From positions 1 to 64,000 of the forward strand of contig NZ_PPSK01000002.1 of the NCBI RefSeq assembly GCF_002903165.1: a stretch of 64,000 bases of DNA, given 5' to 3'. This document shows positions 7,650 to 16,070 of this stretch, piece after piece. The DNA comes from Halopseudomonas oceani. GTDB taxonomy: Bacteria > Pseudomonadota > Gammaproteobacteria > Pseudomonadales > Pseudomonadaceae. Position 1 is the first letter of the stretch. Every line of letters begins with the position of its first letter. The position numbers and the translations under genes are program-made. The notes under the pieces were generated by a model, which saw nothing but the letters and a program-made list of their open reading frames with translations, was not told the DNA's origin and made no database searches.

Positions 7650-8129
7650 GTGAATTCGCGTTGTTGTGCCTGGTTGCTCTGGGCGCTGCCCGGGCTCTGC
7701 TGGGCGGCGGTGGATGAGGTCGTGGTCGACAAATCGGATCGCCAGATGCGGCTGCTGGACGGCCAGCAGGTGGTGGCGGTCTACGCGATTTCGCTAGGCG
7801 GCTCGCCGCAGGGACACAAGACGCAAGAGGGAGACCAGAAGACGCCTGAGGGGCGGTATGTGCTGGACTATAAGAACGAAGCGTCCGGCTACCACCGTTC
7901 CATGCATATCAGCTATCCGAACGAGGCTGACACTCGACAGGCGACGGCGCGAGGCGTCAGTCCTGGTGGCTTGATCATGGTTCATGGACAGCGAAATGGT
8001 TTTGGCTGGTTCGCTCCGGTGTTGCAGTACTTTGACTGGACCAATGGGTGTATCGCGATCACCAATGCCGAGATGGATGAGTTCATGTCATTGGTGGCGC
8101 CGGGCACGCCGATCGACATACGCTGGTAA
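7650..8129 (+). CDS. L,D-transpeptidase (YkuD domain), periplasmic
   Basis: A 159-residue exported protein: an N-terminal signal peptide ending near residue 20 (LCWAA) is followed directly by a YkuD catalytic domain. The signature HGQ (H112) and DWTNGCIAI (catalytic C134) are intact. Such enzymes form 3-3 peptidoglycan crosslinks or attach proteins to peptidoglycan; the short form without a binding domain resembles the 'L,D-transpeptidase catalytic domain' proteins. The start is a GTG at 7650 with AAGGAG at 7637-7642. A second copy of the same family lies at 16773-17264. Confidence 0.88.
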   Translation: MNSRCCAWLLWALPGLCWAAVDEVVVDKSDRQMRLLDGQQVVAVYAISLGGSPQGHKTQEGDQKTPEGRYVLDYKNEASGYHRSMHISYPNEADTRQATARGVSPGGLIMVHGQRNGFGWFAPVLQYFDWTNGCIAITNAEMDEFMSLVAPGTPIDIRW

Positions 8130-8189
8130 AGCTGTGATCCGATGTCAGGTGTTATGGCTGGCAACGCCCAGGCGGAAAGTGGAGAGAGC

Positions 8190-8405
8190 ATGAACCAAAT
8201 CAACCCGACAAAGCTGTTGCACAGCAAGTGGACGGCTGTCACGCCGGTCAAGCGGGAAAAGCACTTTATGGTGGTTGAGGTCGAGCGCGACGAGGAGGGC
8301 GCAGTGCTGTCCTGCCTGTTGGAGGCGGTGCTGACCAAAAAACAGTATGCGATTGATTGGCGTGAGCTGAAGGCGGTTGAGCGCTGGCGCCAGGGTTGGA
8401 AGTAA
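8190..8405 (+). CDS. TIGR02450-type small tryptophan-containing protein
   Basis: A 71-residue basic cytoplasmic protein beginning MNQINPTKLLHSKWTAVTP, the hallmark of the small conserved TIGR02450 family; the function is unknown. I chose the ATG at 8190 because GGAGAG lies just before it and the family begins there; the longer frame to 8142 is unlikely. It follows the L,D-transpeptidase gene by 60 bases on the same strand. Confidence 0.75.
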   Translation: MNQINPTKLLHSKWTAVTPVKREKHFMVVEVERDEEGAVLSCLLEAVLTKKQYAIDWRELKAVERWRQGWK

Positions 8406-8429
8406 CCCCTGACGCCAACGTGGCGGAGA

Positions 8430-8867
8430 TCAGTCTGCGTATTTTGTCTGCATCAGATAGGCGTAGGCGGTGTTGAAGGCGGTTTCCTGATAGGCCTTCA
8501 GACCGGTCTCGGCAAAGGGGACCGCAATCGGGTTGCGCTTGATCGATTCCTTGATGTCGGTCGGTGACATGATCACCACGTCCAGGTCGGCAATGAGTTC
8601 AATTGCCGCTTCCAGCTTGAAGCCCACCGCGCCGCCGGCAAACTTGCCTTTCATCGGGCGCTGGCGAATGACCACGGTGTCGACCTTGTAGTCCGCCATC
8701 AGCTTGGCAAAGGTCTGCTGGAAATAGCGCAGGTCACTGGCGCTGTGCGCGCTCGGCAAGGTGAGGCGGCGCGAGCGAAAATTCGGCAGTTGGAACAGCT
8801 CGTCCTCCAGCGACAGCAAGCAGAGATTCGCATCGTTACTGTTGAGATCAACACCGCATACTTTCAT
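8430..8867 (-). CDS. DUF3010 family protein
   Basis: A 145-residue soluble protein beginning MKVCGVDLNSNDANLCLL, typical of DUF3010. The start resembles an actin/RNase H-like strand (GVDLNSND) and the middle contains TVVIRQRPMKGKFAGGAVGFKLEAAIE. The fold is suggestive of RuvC/RNase H-like proteins, but no biochemical role is known to me. It is a single minus-strand gene, convergent with the TIGR02450 gene and divergent from the DUF998 gene. Confidence 0.78.
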   Translation of the reverse strand: MKVCGVDLNSNDANLCLLSLEDELFQLPNFRSRRLTLPSAHSASDLRYFQQTFAKLMADYKVDTVVIRQRPMKGKFAGGAVGFKLEAAIELIADLDVVIMSPTDIKESIKRNPIAVPFAETGLKAYQETAFNTAYAYLMQTKYAD

Positions 8868-9035
8868 AAAAAGCCCAATTCTGTGATTTCGGCGCAGTAT
8901 AGCGCAGGCGGTACGCTGGAGCCCGGTGCTCTGGCCCGTGGCATACGTTGTAGTCAGGAGGCTCATTCCAGAGCTGTTTGTTCGGATTCTGCTTGGTATA
9001 GTGTAGGCGCCCATATCTGCACAGGAAGTGATGTG

Positions 9036-9686
9036 ATGAAGAAACTGGCGCTGTTTTCGGGGATTCTGATCCCGGTCTGGTTGCTTTGTGGCGTGTTGAT
9101 CGCAGGTGCGCTGTATCCCGGTTATAGCCACGTTGATCAGGCGATGAGCGCACTGGGTGCGGTGGATGCACCGACCCATCGGTTGTCCCCCATCATCAAT
9201 AACTTCCCCTTGGGCGCGTTGTTCATGCTCTTTGGTGGAGCAGTTTTCATGGCGCTGCCCGGTGCGCGGTTGGCGCAGCTATCAGGGTTGCTGATTGTGC
9301 TTCATGGCCTGGCGAGCGTTAGTGCCGGGGTGTTCTCTTGCGATCCGGGCTGCAATTCTGTTGAGCCCTCAGCTGATCAGGTGTTGCATAACCTGTCCGG
9401 TTTGGTGATGTTCGCCTCGCTGACACTGGCTAACCTGCTTTGGGTGTACCTTGCGCGCAAACAGCTGGGCTCTACCGGTTTCAGCTGGTTCTCGCTGAGC
9501 TGTCTTGTCCTGTCGTTGGCGGTTATGCCGATGATGGCGGCGGCGGTGGAGTCAGGTGAAGCGTTTGGCTTGTATCAGCGGATCAATTACGGCGTGTCGG
9601 TTATCTGGCTGGGCGCCCTGGCTTGGATGCTGATACGGCGCCTCCCGGTGGATTCGGCTGGCTCTCGGAGCGTGGCGTATGAGTGA
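9036..9686 (+). CDS. DUF998 family multi-pass membrane protein
   Basis: A 216-residue protein with about six membrane helices. The first extracytoplasmic segment, ALYPGYSHVDQAMSALGAVDAP, is the typical DUF998 signature. The loop CDPGC contains paired cysteines. Function is unknown. The ATG at 9036 is preceded by AGGAAG; the longer frame to 8745 only shadows the opposite gene. Its last eight bases overlap the start of the C39-like gene, so the two are translationally coupled. Confidence 0.75.
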   Translation: MKKLALFSGILIPVWLLCGVLIAGALYPGYSHVDQAMSALGAVDAPTHRLSPIINNFPLGALFMLFGGAVFMALPGARLAQLSGLLIVLHGLASVSAGVFSCDPGCNSVEPSADQVLHNLSGLVMFASLTLANLLWVYLARKQLGSTGFSWFSLSCLVLSLAVMPMMAAAVESGEAFGLYQRINYGVSVIWLGALAWMLIRRLPVDSAGSRSVAYE

Positions 9687-10131
9687 GCCGCTTCAACCTG
9701 TCATTCAGGAACAGACCACGGGTTGTGGCATCGCCTCTGCGGCGGTGTTACTTGGTTACAGTTATGCGCAGATGAAGGCAATCGCCAACGCGCTAGGCAT
9801 TTTTGCTGAGGATGAATCCCTGTGGTCGGACACCCGGTACATGCGGCGTTTGCTGGCGACGGGCGATTTGTTGGTGTCGGCAACGGAGGAGCCTTTCGTC
9901 TCCTGGCAGGCGTTGCCGGATCTGGCGCTGTTGGCGATCAAGCATCATTGGGAAGGCGATCGTCCCTTTTGGCATTGGGTGGTGTTTCAGCGAACGGCTG
10001 GTCAGATGCGGGTACTGGACTCGGCGAGCTACCTGCCCTCGAATGTGCGAACGGACTTCGATGCCATGCAGCCGCGCTGGTACATCGAGGTCGCAAAGGT
10101 CGCTCAGGAGAGAAGCAATGGCATTCAGTGA
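9679..10131 (+). CDS. C39-like papain-fold peptidase
   Basis: A 150-residue protein with a peptidase C39-type core: QEQTTGCGIASAA gives the oxyanion glutamine and catalytic cysteine C16, HW at 99-100 the histidine, and LDSA the aspartate D114. There is no signal peptide, so it is probably cytoplasmic or acts at the inner face of the membrane protein encoded just upstream. The start overlaps that gene. The gene ends inside the start of the next one, making a tight three-gene unit. Confidence 0.7.
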   Translation: MSEPLQPVIQEQTTGCGIASAAVLLGYSYAQMKAIANALGIFAEDESLWSDTRYMRRLLATGDLLVSATEEPFVSWQALPDLALLAIKHHWEGDRPFWHWVVFQRTAGQMRVLDSASYLPSNVRTDFDAMQPRWYIEVAKVAQERSNGIQ

Positions 10132-10354
10132 GGCCGAGCGCGCTGCACTACTGGCGCTCAAGGGTGTGGGCCCGACAGTGGTACAGCGGTTTGAGGAAAT
10201 TGGGCTGGATTCCTTTGAACTGCTGGCTGCGCATTCTGCGCGGGAGGTGGCTGAACGGGTTGCAGGCCTGCTGCGCAGCAGCTGCTGGAAGAACAGTCCG
10301 CAGGCTATAGCCGCTGTTGAGGCGGCGGTTCTGCGGGCGCGTCAGGGGCTGTGA
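10118..10354 (+). CDS. Helix-hairpin-helix small protein
   Basis: A 78-residue protein. LLALKGVGPTVVQRFEEIGLDSFELLA (residues 11-37) reads as a helix-hairpin-helix motif with the GVGP hairpin, followed by a second helical region containing CW. Such small proteins resemble RecA-loop/HhH 'DUF4332 or recombinase-like' DNA-binding modules; nucleic acid binding is inferred. The ATG at 10118 has AGGAGAG before it and overlaps the C39-like gene by 14 bases. Confidence 0.65.
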   Translation: MAFSEAERAALLALKGVGPTVVQRFEEIGLDSFELLAAHSAREVAERVAGLLRSSCWKNSPQAIAAVEAAVLRARQGL

Positions 10355-10391
10355 GCCGGCAGGAAACGCATGACACAGCAAGGGGGAGAGC

Positions 10392-10874
10392 ATGAGCACT
10401 GTACAAATCCGAGACGCCCAGGCCGAAGACAGCGCGCTGATTCTGCGTTTTGTGCGCGAATTGGCTCGTTACGAGAAGGCGGAGCACGAGGTAACGGCAA
10501 CGCAGGCTGATATCGAGGCATCGATTTTTGGTGATGGTTCAACTGTGCGGGCGCTGGTCTGCGAGGCCGATGGCGAACCGATTGGCTTTGCGGTGTATTT
10601 CTTCAACTACTCTACCTGGCAGGGCCGCCGCGGGCTCTATCTGGAAGACCTCTATGTGACGCCTGAACGCCGTGGTTCGGGGGCGGGCAAGGCGTTACTC
10701 AAACACCTTGCCGGTATCGCTGTTGCCGCCGGGTGCGGGCGCTTTGAGTGGAGTGTGCTGGACTGGAATGAGCCAGCGATCAAATTCTACGAATCTATTG
10801 GTGCCAGAGCCAAGACGGAGTGGGTAGGCTACCAATTGGCCGGACCTGCACTTGAGGCGTTCAGCAAGCCCTAG
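10392..10874 (+). CDS. GNAT N-acetyltransferase, SSAT-like
   Basis: A 160-residue acetyltransferase. Acetyl-CoA binding motif A is LEDLYVTPERRGSGAGKALL, and the following FEWSVLDWNEPAIKFYESIGA is typical of the spermidine/thialysine acetyltransferase branch. It probably transfers acetyl from acetyl-CoA to a diamine or amino acid side chain in the cytoplasm; the substrate is not certain. AGGGGGAGAG lies just before the ATG. Confidence 0.82.
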   Translation: MSTVQIRDAQAEDSALILRFVRELARYEKAEHEVTATQADIEASIFGDGSTVRALVCEADGEPIGFAVYFFNYSTWQGRRGLYLEDLYVTPERRGSGAGKALLKHLAGIAVAAGCGRFEWSVLDWNEPAIKFYESIGARAKTEWVGYQLAGPALEAFSKP

Positions 10875-10962
10875 CGGGCGGCCATCGTTGACGAGTGCTC
10901 GCAGGGACAGGAGGCGCTCGCAAACCATCGGCATTTCGTAGATCGGGAACAGGGAGGTTCTC

Positions 10963-11817
10963 ATGGCATCGCTCGGCCGCCGCTTGCTGGCGCTGGTTGT
11001 TCTTTTCTGTGCGGCGTTGTCCGCGTCTGCAAACAGCTCCTTGATGCTGGCCGAGGTATACCGCGGCGAGGTCAATGTTGCCGACTACTGGGTGAGTGAA
11101 AAGCTCGATGGTGTACGTGCACGCTGGGATGGGCAGCATCTTTACAGCCGTGGCGGCTATCGCATCAACGCGCCAGGCGCGTTCACCCGTGGCTGGCCGC
11201 AGACGGTCATGGATGGTGAACTGTGGCTGGGACGGGGCCGCTTTGATGAAGTCAGTGCGCTGGCTCGCCGCACGCAATCCGATATCGGCCAGTGGCAGTC
11301 AGTGCGTTTTATGGTGTTCGACCTGCCTGAGCACGGCGGCGTGTTTTCCGAGCGTGTAACCGATATGGCCGAGCTGGCGCGGTTGGGATTGCCGACATTG
11401 CAACCGGTGGCTCAGGCTCGGGTGGCTGACGTTGACGAGCTGGACTGGCGCCTGGAGGCGGTTGTGGCGGCGGGTGGTGAGGGCTTGATGCTGCACCGTG
11501 CCGACGCGCGCTATTTGCCGGGCCGCCATGACGCCTTGCTTAAGTACAAGCCGTACGATGATGCGGAAGCGCGGGTTGTGGGCTATACCGCCGGGCAGGG
11601 CAAGTACCTTGGGCAAGTGGGCGCGTTGATTGTTGAAAATGGCGAAGGTAAGCGGTTTCGCCTGGGCTCGGGCCTGAGTGATGCGGACAGGGCGGACCCG
11701 CCAGCGCTGGGTAGTTGGGTGACCTACCGGTATAACGGCATGACCGCAACTGGGTTGCCACGGTTTGCCCGCTATCTGCGCCAGCGCCCTACTCTGGGGG
11801 ACAGTGACGGGAGATAA
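10963..11817 (+). CDS. Periplasmic ATP-dependent DNA ligase (LigE type)
   Basis: A 284-residue minimal ATP-dependent DNA ligase with a signal peptide (cleavage near SASANS, residue 24). The adenylation domain carries motif I SEKLDGVRA with the nucleotidyl lysine K47, motif III-like FMVFDLPEH, motif IV EGLMLHR and motif V LLKYKPYDD, followed by an OB-fold domain. Export to the periplasm is known for this family and has been linked to DNA uptake or extracellular DNA repair. The next gene starts two bases after its stop. Confidence 0.9.
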   Translation: MASLGRRLLALVVLFCAALSASANSSLMLAEVYRGEVNVADYWVSEKLDGVRARWDGQHLYSRGGYRINAPGAFTRGWPQTVMDGELWLGRGRFDEVSALARRTQSDIGQWQSVRFMVFDLPEHGGVFSERVTDMAELARLGLPTLQPVAQARVADVDELDWRLEAVVAAGGEGLMLHRADARYLPGRHDALLKYKPYDDAEARVVGYTAGQGKYLGQVGALIVENGEGKRFRLGSGLSDADRADPPALGSWVTYRYNGMTATGLPRFARYLRQRPTLGDSDGR

Positions 11818-11819
11818 GC

Positions 11820-12869
11820 ATGATTGGAAGGTTGTTGCGGTCTACTCCTATTCTGGCCAGCACGCTACTGGCTGGTGTTGTTGCTGGTGCACAAGCAGAC
11901 GAGAGCGCCTGCGCGCAGGCAAGGCTGCTGGCGGAGACGGTTTTCGTTTCGGATGCTCCGCGCCTGTATGCCCCGCAGCAGCTTCCTGAGCACTTTGCCG
12001 AGCGCTGGCAGTTGGGGGCGTTGGCAGTCGATATCTCCGGTGGCGCTCCGTTGTATCACGGGCCTGCTTTCGGGCGTCAGGCCGACCCGTCTGGGGGCTA
12101 TCGTTATACCGCGCTGACGGGGCCAGACGGAGTGCGGCTGCAGGTGAATCAACTGCACCATGGGTGGCAGGGAGACATATACCGCGTCACGCTGGAGGGA
12201 GGCGCCGGGCCGGAAGGCGTATTGCTAGAGCGCAATTGGCGGCCGCCGTTGGTGTTCAGCCGAGCGAATGGCGAACTGTGGCTGGTTACTGTTGGCGAAC
12301 CCTATGAGGTGCTCGCGCCCTGGAAGGTGTACACCGCAGAGAGTGCGAGCGCGGTCTGCGAGTTGGTTTTTCAGTCAGCGACGGAGGATCTGCCGCTGGC
12401 GGTGACACGATTGACTGATCTGCTGAGTCAGGCGCTTGGTTCCGGTGAGGGGGAGGGGACCCTGCAGCCGACGGCTCGTATTCGACTGGCAGCGGCGCAT
12501 CTGCAGGGAAATTTGCAACGGCGACCCTGGGCGCTCGACGCAACGGCGGCATACAACAGTCGTGCAGCGGTTGACGCGGCGCTGTTGCAATGGGCGCAGC
12601 AGAACGCTGCGCATGCCGATCTGCTGACATCGCTGATGCAGCACTACGGTCCGGCTGAGCAGGCCCTGGCAGATTACTATCAACACCATTTCGGCGTGTC
12701 CGCTGAGTTAGCTCAGCGGATGTCGTCCTGGGCGCTGGATCTGCTGTATCGGGTGTGGTTTGTCTTTCCCAAAGGTGCAGAAGAGAGCACGCAAACGTCG
12801 TCGAGCAATCCCTGGCCAGCAACTCCGAGACCGGTATCCGTTGTGGAGCACATTGCCGAGGACGGTTGA
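11820..12869 (+). CDS. Secreted protein of unknown function
   Basis: A 349-residue exported protein with a signal peptide (cleavage near GAQADE, residue 26). The first half is strand-rich with several tryptophans, the second half helical (residues 200-310), and the end is a low-complexity Ser/Pro tail. I do not recognise it. It starts two bases after the DNA ligase gene, so the two are almost certainly one transcript and may share a periplasmic role. Confidence 0.65.
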   Translation: MIGRLLRSTPILASTLLAGVVAGAQADESACAQARLLAETVFVSDAPRLYAPQQLPEHFAERWQLGALAVDISGGAPLYHGPAFGRQADPSGGYRYTALTGPDGVRLQVNQLHHGWQGDIYRVTLEGGAGPEGVLLERNWRPPLVFSRANGELWLVTVGEPYEVLAPWKVYTAESASAVCELVFQSATEDLPLAVTRLTDLLSQALGSGEGEGTLQPTARIRLAAAHLQGNLQRRPWALDATAAYNSRAAVDAALLQWAQQNAAHADLLTSLMQHYGPAEQALADYYQHHFGVSAELAQRMSSWALDLLYRVWFVFPKGAEESTQTSSSNPWPATPRPVSVVEHIAEDG

Positions 12870-13015
12870 TGCGCCAGGCAGAGGGCTCTTTGTTGCTCGA
12901 CCCGATGTCCTGCGGCGCAGCGTGCGGGCTTGGTTGTGCGCGTTTCGGTCAGGCAGGTTGCCGAGGGATGCAGTGGCGCCTCGAGGCCCTCGGAGACGCA
13001 TGTTCTGGACTCTGA
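12869..13015 (+). CDS. Possible 48-residue cysteine-rich mini-gene
   Basis: A frame whose ATG shares the final A of the preceding stop codon (TGATG), a common coupling arrangement. It encodes 48 residues with five cysteines clustered in the middle and end. A short hairpin with a T-run follows at 13029-13047, consistent with an operon end. No family is known, and GC-rich codons make chance open frames common, so this is tentative. Confidence 0.3.
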   Translation: MRQAEGSLLLDPMSCGAACGLGCARFGQAGCRGMQWRLEALGDACSGL

Positions 13016-13028
13016 TCCGGTTTGGCGT

Positions 13029-13047
13029 CGCCGCGGGGCGGTTTTTT
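13029..13047 (+). terminator. Short GC hairpin with T-run
   Basis: CGCC (13029-13032) pairs with GGCG (13037-13040) over a four-base loop, followed by G and TTTTTT at 13042-13047. It would end the ligase operon. Confidence 0.5.
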
Positions 13048-13137
13048 GCCTGAACCTGTTGGCGCCGGGAGTGGTCTACCAGTTTGCCGCAGCGGCCCAG
13101 GCCGCGCCTCAGAAGACCGCCGGGAGTTCCGTTCGCT

Positions 13138-13503
13138 GTGAAACTACTTGCTCTGTGCAGTCTGTTGCTTGTGCTAGCGGGCTGCAGTCAATTTCAGACC
13201 CCTGCCGCAGCTGGCGATGAGTCCGGCTTGGCGTCCTACTATGCTGACCGGCTGCAGAACCGTAAGACGGCCAATGGCGAACGTTATCGGCACGATGCAC
13301 TGACTGCCGCGCACCGAACGTTGCCATTCGGCACTCGGGTACGGGTAACCAATCGGGATAACGGCAAGTCTGTTGTTGTTCGAATAAACGACCGGGGCCC
13401 CTTTGTGCGGGGGCGAGTGATCGATCTGTCGAAGTCGGCATTTAGCCGCATAGGCAGTGTGCGCGACGGTTTGTTGCCGGTGAGGCTCGACGTATTGCGC
13501 TAG
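13138..13503 (+). CDS. RlpA-like septal ring lipoprotein (DPBB domain)
   Basis: A 121-residue lipoprotein: signal peptide with lipobox LAGC (acylated C16), then a double-psi beta-barrel domain ([19 protein letters not shown] ... [11 protein letters not shown] ... VRINDRGPF). RlpA family members are lytic transglycosylases acting on denuded glycan strands or peptidoglycan-binding proteins. This copy lacks the C-terminal SPOR domain of full RlpA. I chose the GTG at 13138, which places the signal peptide correctly and has GGGAG upstream; the longer frame to 13084 would bury it. Confidence 0.82.
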   Translation: MKLLALCSLLLVLAGCSQFQTPAAAGDESGLASYYADRLQNRKTANGERYRHDALTAAHRTLPFGTRVRVTNRDNGKSVVVRINDRGPFVRGRVIDLSKSAFSRIGSVRDGLLPVRLDVLR

Positions 13504-13631
13504 CTGCTGGTGAGGGTACTCACTTCGTTAGCATGTTGCTGGTGCCGGATCGGCTGATCAGCTATATATGCATACCTCGGGTCGTCATTTTGCCCGCCCT
13601 TTGTTGTTCAATAAGTACAAGGATGTGCCGT

Positions 13632-14204
13632 ATGTCTCCACGTTTTTCCCTGTCAGTGCTGTCTGCGCTTGTCCTTCCACTGTGGTTGGCAGGCTGCGCG
13701 AGCAATACGCCGGTTGCGTCCTCCCAGGACGGTTATGACATGCTGACAAGGGCGATGGGGCTGGACGTGATTGTACGGCGGGAGGTGGATAGCGCCATGG
13801 CTGAAATGGAGCGAGTCTATGCCCCCCGCAGTGCGGAGATGATCTGCGCCCGTGACGTTTTTAATGCAGAAGGGTTTTTGGCCGATTTTCGCCCCGTTTT
13901 TGCCCAGTTGATGACGGATGCGGAGATGCGCTCGCTGGCCGAATACTTTCAAACCTCGGGTGGGCGTAAGATGCTGTCGGCTTTTGATCCGGCAACGCAA
14001 ACACAAACAGACCCTGAAGCGTTGTTGAGTCAGTTAACCGACGATGAGCTGACACAAATGGCTCAGCATATTGTTGTGTTCCGGCGTTTAGCGAGCCCTG
14101 AAGCGAGAAAGATGATGCATCGCTACAGCACGCTTGTTGGTGAAAAGACCGCGCATGAGGTGATTGAACAGTGCCTGGCTCCTGGCGATAAGCTGGCACT
14201 CTAA
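13632..14204 (+). CDS. DUF2059 lipoprotein
   Basis: A 190-residue lipoprotein with lipobox LAGC (C22) followed by a helical domain. The segment MTDAEMRSLAEYFQTSGGRKML is characteristic of DUF2059, which is of unknown function and often found as small exported proteins. Of two in-frame ATGs (13623 and 13632) the second is better spaced from AAGG at 13619-13622. It is convergent with the DUF2855 gene across a shared terminator. Confidence 0.75.
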   Translation: MSPRFSLSVLSALVLPLWLAGCASNTPVASSQDGYDMLTRAMGLDVIVRREVDSAMAEMERVYAPRSAEMICARDVFNAEGFLADFRPVFAQLMTDAEMRSLAEYFQTSGGRKMLSAFDPATQTQTDPEALLSQLTDDELTQMAQHIVVFRRLASPEARKMMHRYSTLVGEKTAHEVIEQCLAPGDKLAL

Positions 14205-14212
14205 GCGCCAGC

Positions 14213-14234
14213 TGGGCACCTCGCAAGGTGCCCA
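14213..14234. terminator. Shared terminator between convergent genes
   Basis: A perfect nine-base stem, TGGGCACCT (14213-14221) and AGGTGCCCA (14226-14234), with loop CGCA. It sits between the DUF2059 and DUF2855 genes and can serve both strands; the plus side is followed by TTCTGT. Confidence 0.65.
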
Positions 14235-14245
14235 TTCTGTAACGC

Positions 14246-15352
14246 TCAGTCGAGCACCACCGCATGACCCGCCTTCGGGTCAATGCGACCACCGACCAGA
14301 TCCTCAACCAGTGTTTTGCCTTGCTCCAGACCGGCGTGCTCGATGACGTTCATCCACGGTGCGGTCGGGTTCTGCACGCGTTCTATAAATGCCAGTTGAG
14401 CGGCGTTGAAGCGGCGGGTGACCTCGGCGGCACCCCAGTCGGCGTTACGCTTCTTGATCTGATAGGGCGCAAAGTACGGCTGCGGTGCCGGGCCGTGTAC
14501 CGGCGTTTCGGCCGCGCTGAGGTGCTCGTGGTTCTGTGCCGAGCCGGCGTAGCAGTCGTAGACCAGGCTGTCCTTGAAGTGCTCGTGGATACGGTTGCGC
14601 AGGCTGACGTTGCCAGAGAAATCGACGTACAGGGTCGGGATACTGGCGTCGAGTTGCTCAACATCGTCGTAGGCCACCGCTTGCTGGTAGCAGCCAAGCT
14701 GCGCGACGAAGTCGGTATTGCCGCCGGAGGTCAGACCGACCAGCGACACGCTGTCGTTCTGTTCCAGGCAGAAGGCAGTGCCGTAGGCGGTCTTGCTGGA
14801 GGCGCTGGAGACAATAATCTGGCGAGCGCCGAAGAAATTGTTGTCTTCCAGAAAATCGGCCAGCATGAACGAGGTAATAAACAGCGGGCGCAGCAGCATC
14901 TGGTAGTTTTCATCAGCAGCACGGTACGCGGCATCGGTGCTGATGCGCTGATACTGGTTGTAGGCCGAGGTCAGCTCCAGGCGATGCGGAATACCGTCGT
15001 AGAAGCCGCGCTCGGAAACGCGCACCGGATTCATGACCACGTGTGAGGCAATCGGCCAGTAGCCGTAGAAGCGCTCACCAACAGACAGGCCTTCGACCGT
15101 GGTCTCGACGATTTCGGCGAAGCCCCAGGCGGGCATGTGGAACCATGCGGCATCGCCGGTGGGGAAGAAGTCCCAGTAACGCAGGTGCGGTGTTTCACCA
15201 AAGGCGGCGTAGGTGATGTTGTTGGTCGTCAGGGCCAGGCGGCTGATGCGCAGCAGGGCTTCACCGGGCTTAAGCTCAGGCAGCGGCTGGCTGACCACAC
15301 GGACCTGATTGAGATCTTTCTTGTTGTTTTGCAGTTGGCTGATAACAGTCAT
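14246..15352 (-). CDS. DUF2855 family protein (MDR-like fold)
   Basis: A 368-residue soluble protein. The N-terminal half resembles the GroES-like part of medium-chain dehydrogenases (GEALLRISRLALTTNNITYAAFGE), and the second half has a Rossmann-like strand-turn (RQIIVSSASSKTAYGTAFCL). The classic zinc ligands and a clear GXGXXG are not evident, so catalysis is unproven. The start is the ATG at 15352. A TetR regulator is encoded divergently 76 bases away and probably controls it. Confidence 0.78.
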   Translation of the reverse strand: MTVISQLQNNKKDLNQVRVVSQPLPELKPGEALLRISRLALTTNNITYAAFGETPHLRYWDFFPTGDAAWFHMPAWGFAEIVETTVEGLSVGERFYGYWPIASHVVMNPVRVSERGFYDGIPHRLELTSAYNQYQRISTDAAYRAADENYQMLLRPLFITSFMLADFLEDNNFFGARQIIVSSASSKTAYGTAFCLEQNDSVSLVGLTSGGNTDFVAQLGCYQQAVAYDDVEQLDASIPTLYVDFSGNVSLRNRIHEHFKDSLVYDCYAGSAQNHEHLSAAETPVHGPAPQPYFAPYQIKKRNADWGAAEVTRRFNAAQLAFIERVQNPTAPWMNVIEHAGLEQGKTLVEDLVGGRIDPKAGHAVVLD

Positions 15353-15428
15353 GCTGGCTCCTGAAAAAGGGGTGATTCGGTAGTGTGATGACTGTAGCCT
15401 GTGATTACCTTCAGTGGGTTCGGATTCC

Positions 15429-16070
15429 ATGACCAGTAAGAACAGCTCTGCTCAGTCGCGTAACAAGCCGCTCAAACGCCCCACTCAGGGGCGGGCCAAG
15501 ATGACGGTACAAGCGATTTTCGATACCTATGTTCGGATTTGGCAGCGTGATGGCTGGGAGCGGGTAACGACCCGTGCCGTGGCGCTGGAAGCCGGCGTTG
15601 CGGTCGGCACGTTGTACGACTACTTCCCCAGCAAACAAGCCCTGCACTCTGGCTACGTGCGCCACTGTATCGAACGCCTGTTGCTGACAGTTGAGCAGCA
15701 GGCTATCGAGCCGCCAGAGTTGACGTGGCAGGAACGTATCGGCCGGCTGGTCCGCCTGCTGGGCGGCGTAGCCGGGGACGCTGCCTGGTTTCATCCGCAA
15801 ATGCTTGAGTTGGAACCGGTGATTGCCGAGCAAAAGCACCAGCAGCGCGCCTATCTGGAGTTGCTCGGTATTTGGCAGCGAGTGCTGGCAGCCTGCAGTG
15901 ACCTGCCGCAGCTGCCGTCTGCCGAGCGGATCGAAGCCTTGCACCTGATGATCTGGGGGGCTCGCCGGTATGCTCTTCTGGTGCAGCTGCCGGGCGAGCG
16001 GCTGTCGGAACTGGTGGCGGAGCAGGAGCAGGTTTGCCTGCAGGCGTTTGCTCAGCTCAGCGCCGACTAG
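15429..16070 (+). CDS. TetR-family transcriptional regulator
   Basis: A 213-residue regulator. The N-terminal helix-turn-helix reads VTTRAVALEAGVAVGTLYDYFPSKQAL, standard for TetR. The ligand-binding C-terminal domain is helical and hydrophobic. It is divergent from the DUF2855 gene and is likely its repressor. I chose the ATG at 15429; a GTG at 15414 is possible, and neither has a strong ribosome site. Its 3' end overlaps the convergent next gene by 14 bases. Confidence 0.85.
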   Translation: MTSKNSSAQSRNKPLKRPTQGRAKMTVQAIFDTYVRIWQRDGWERVTTRAVALEAGVAVGTLYDYFPSKQALHSGYVRHCIERLLLTVEQQAIEPPELTWQERIGRLVRLLGGVAGDAAWFHPQMLELEPVIAEQKHQQRAYLELLGIWQRVLAACSDLPQLPSAERIEALHLMIWGARRYALLVQLPGERLSELVAEQEQVCLQAFAQLSAD

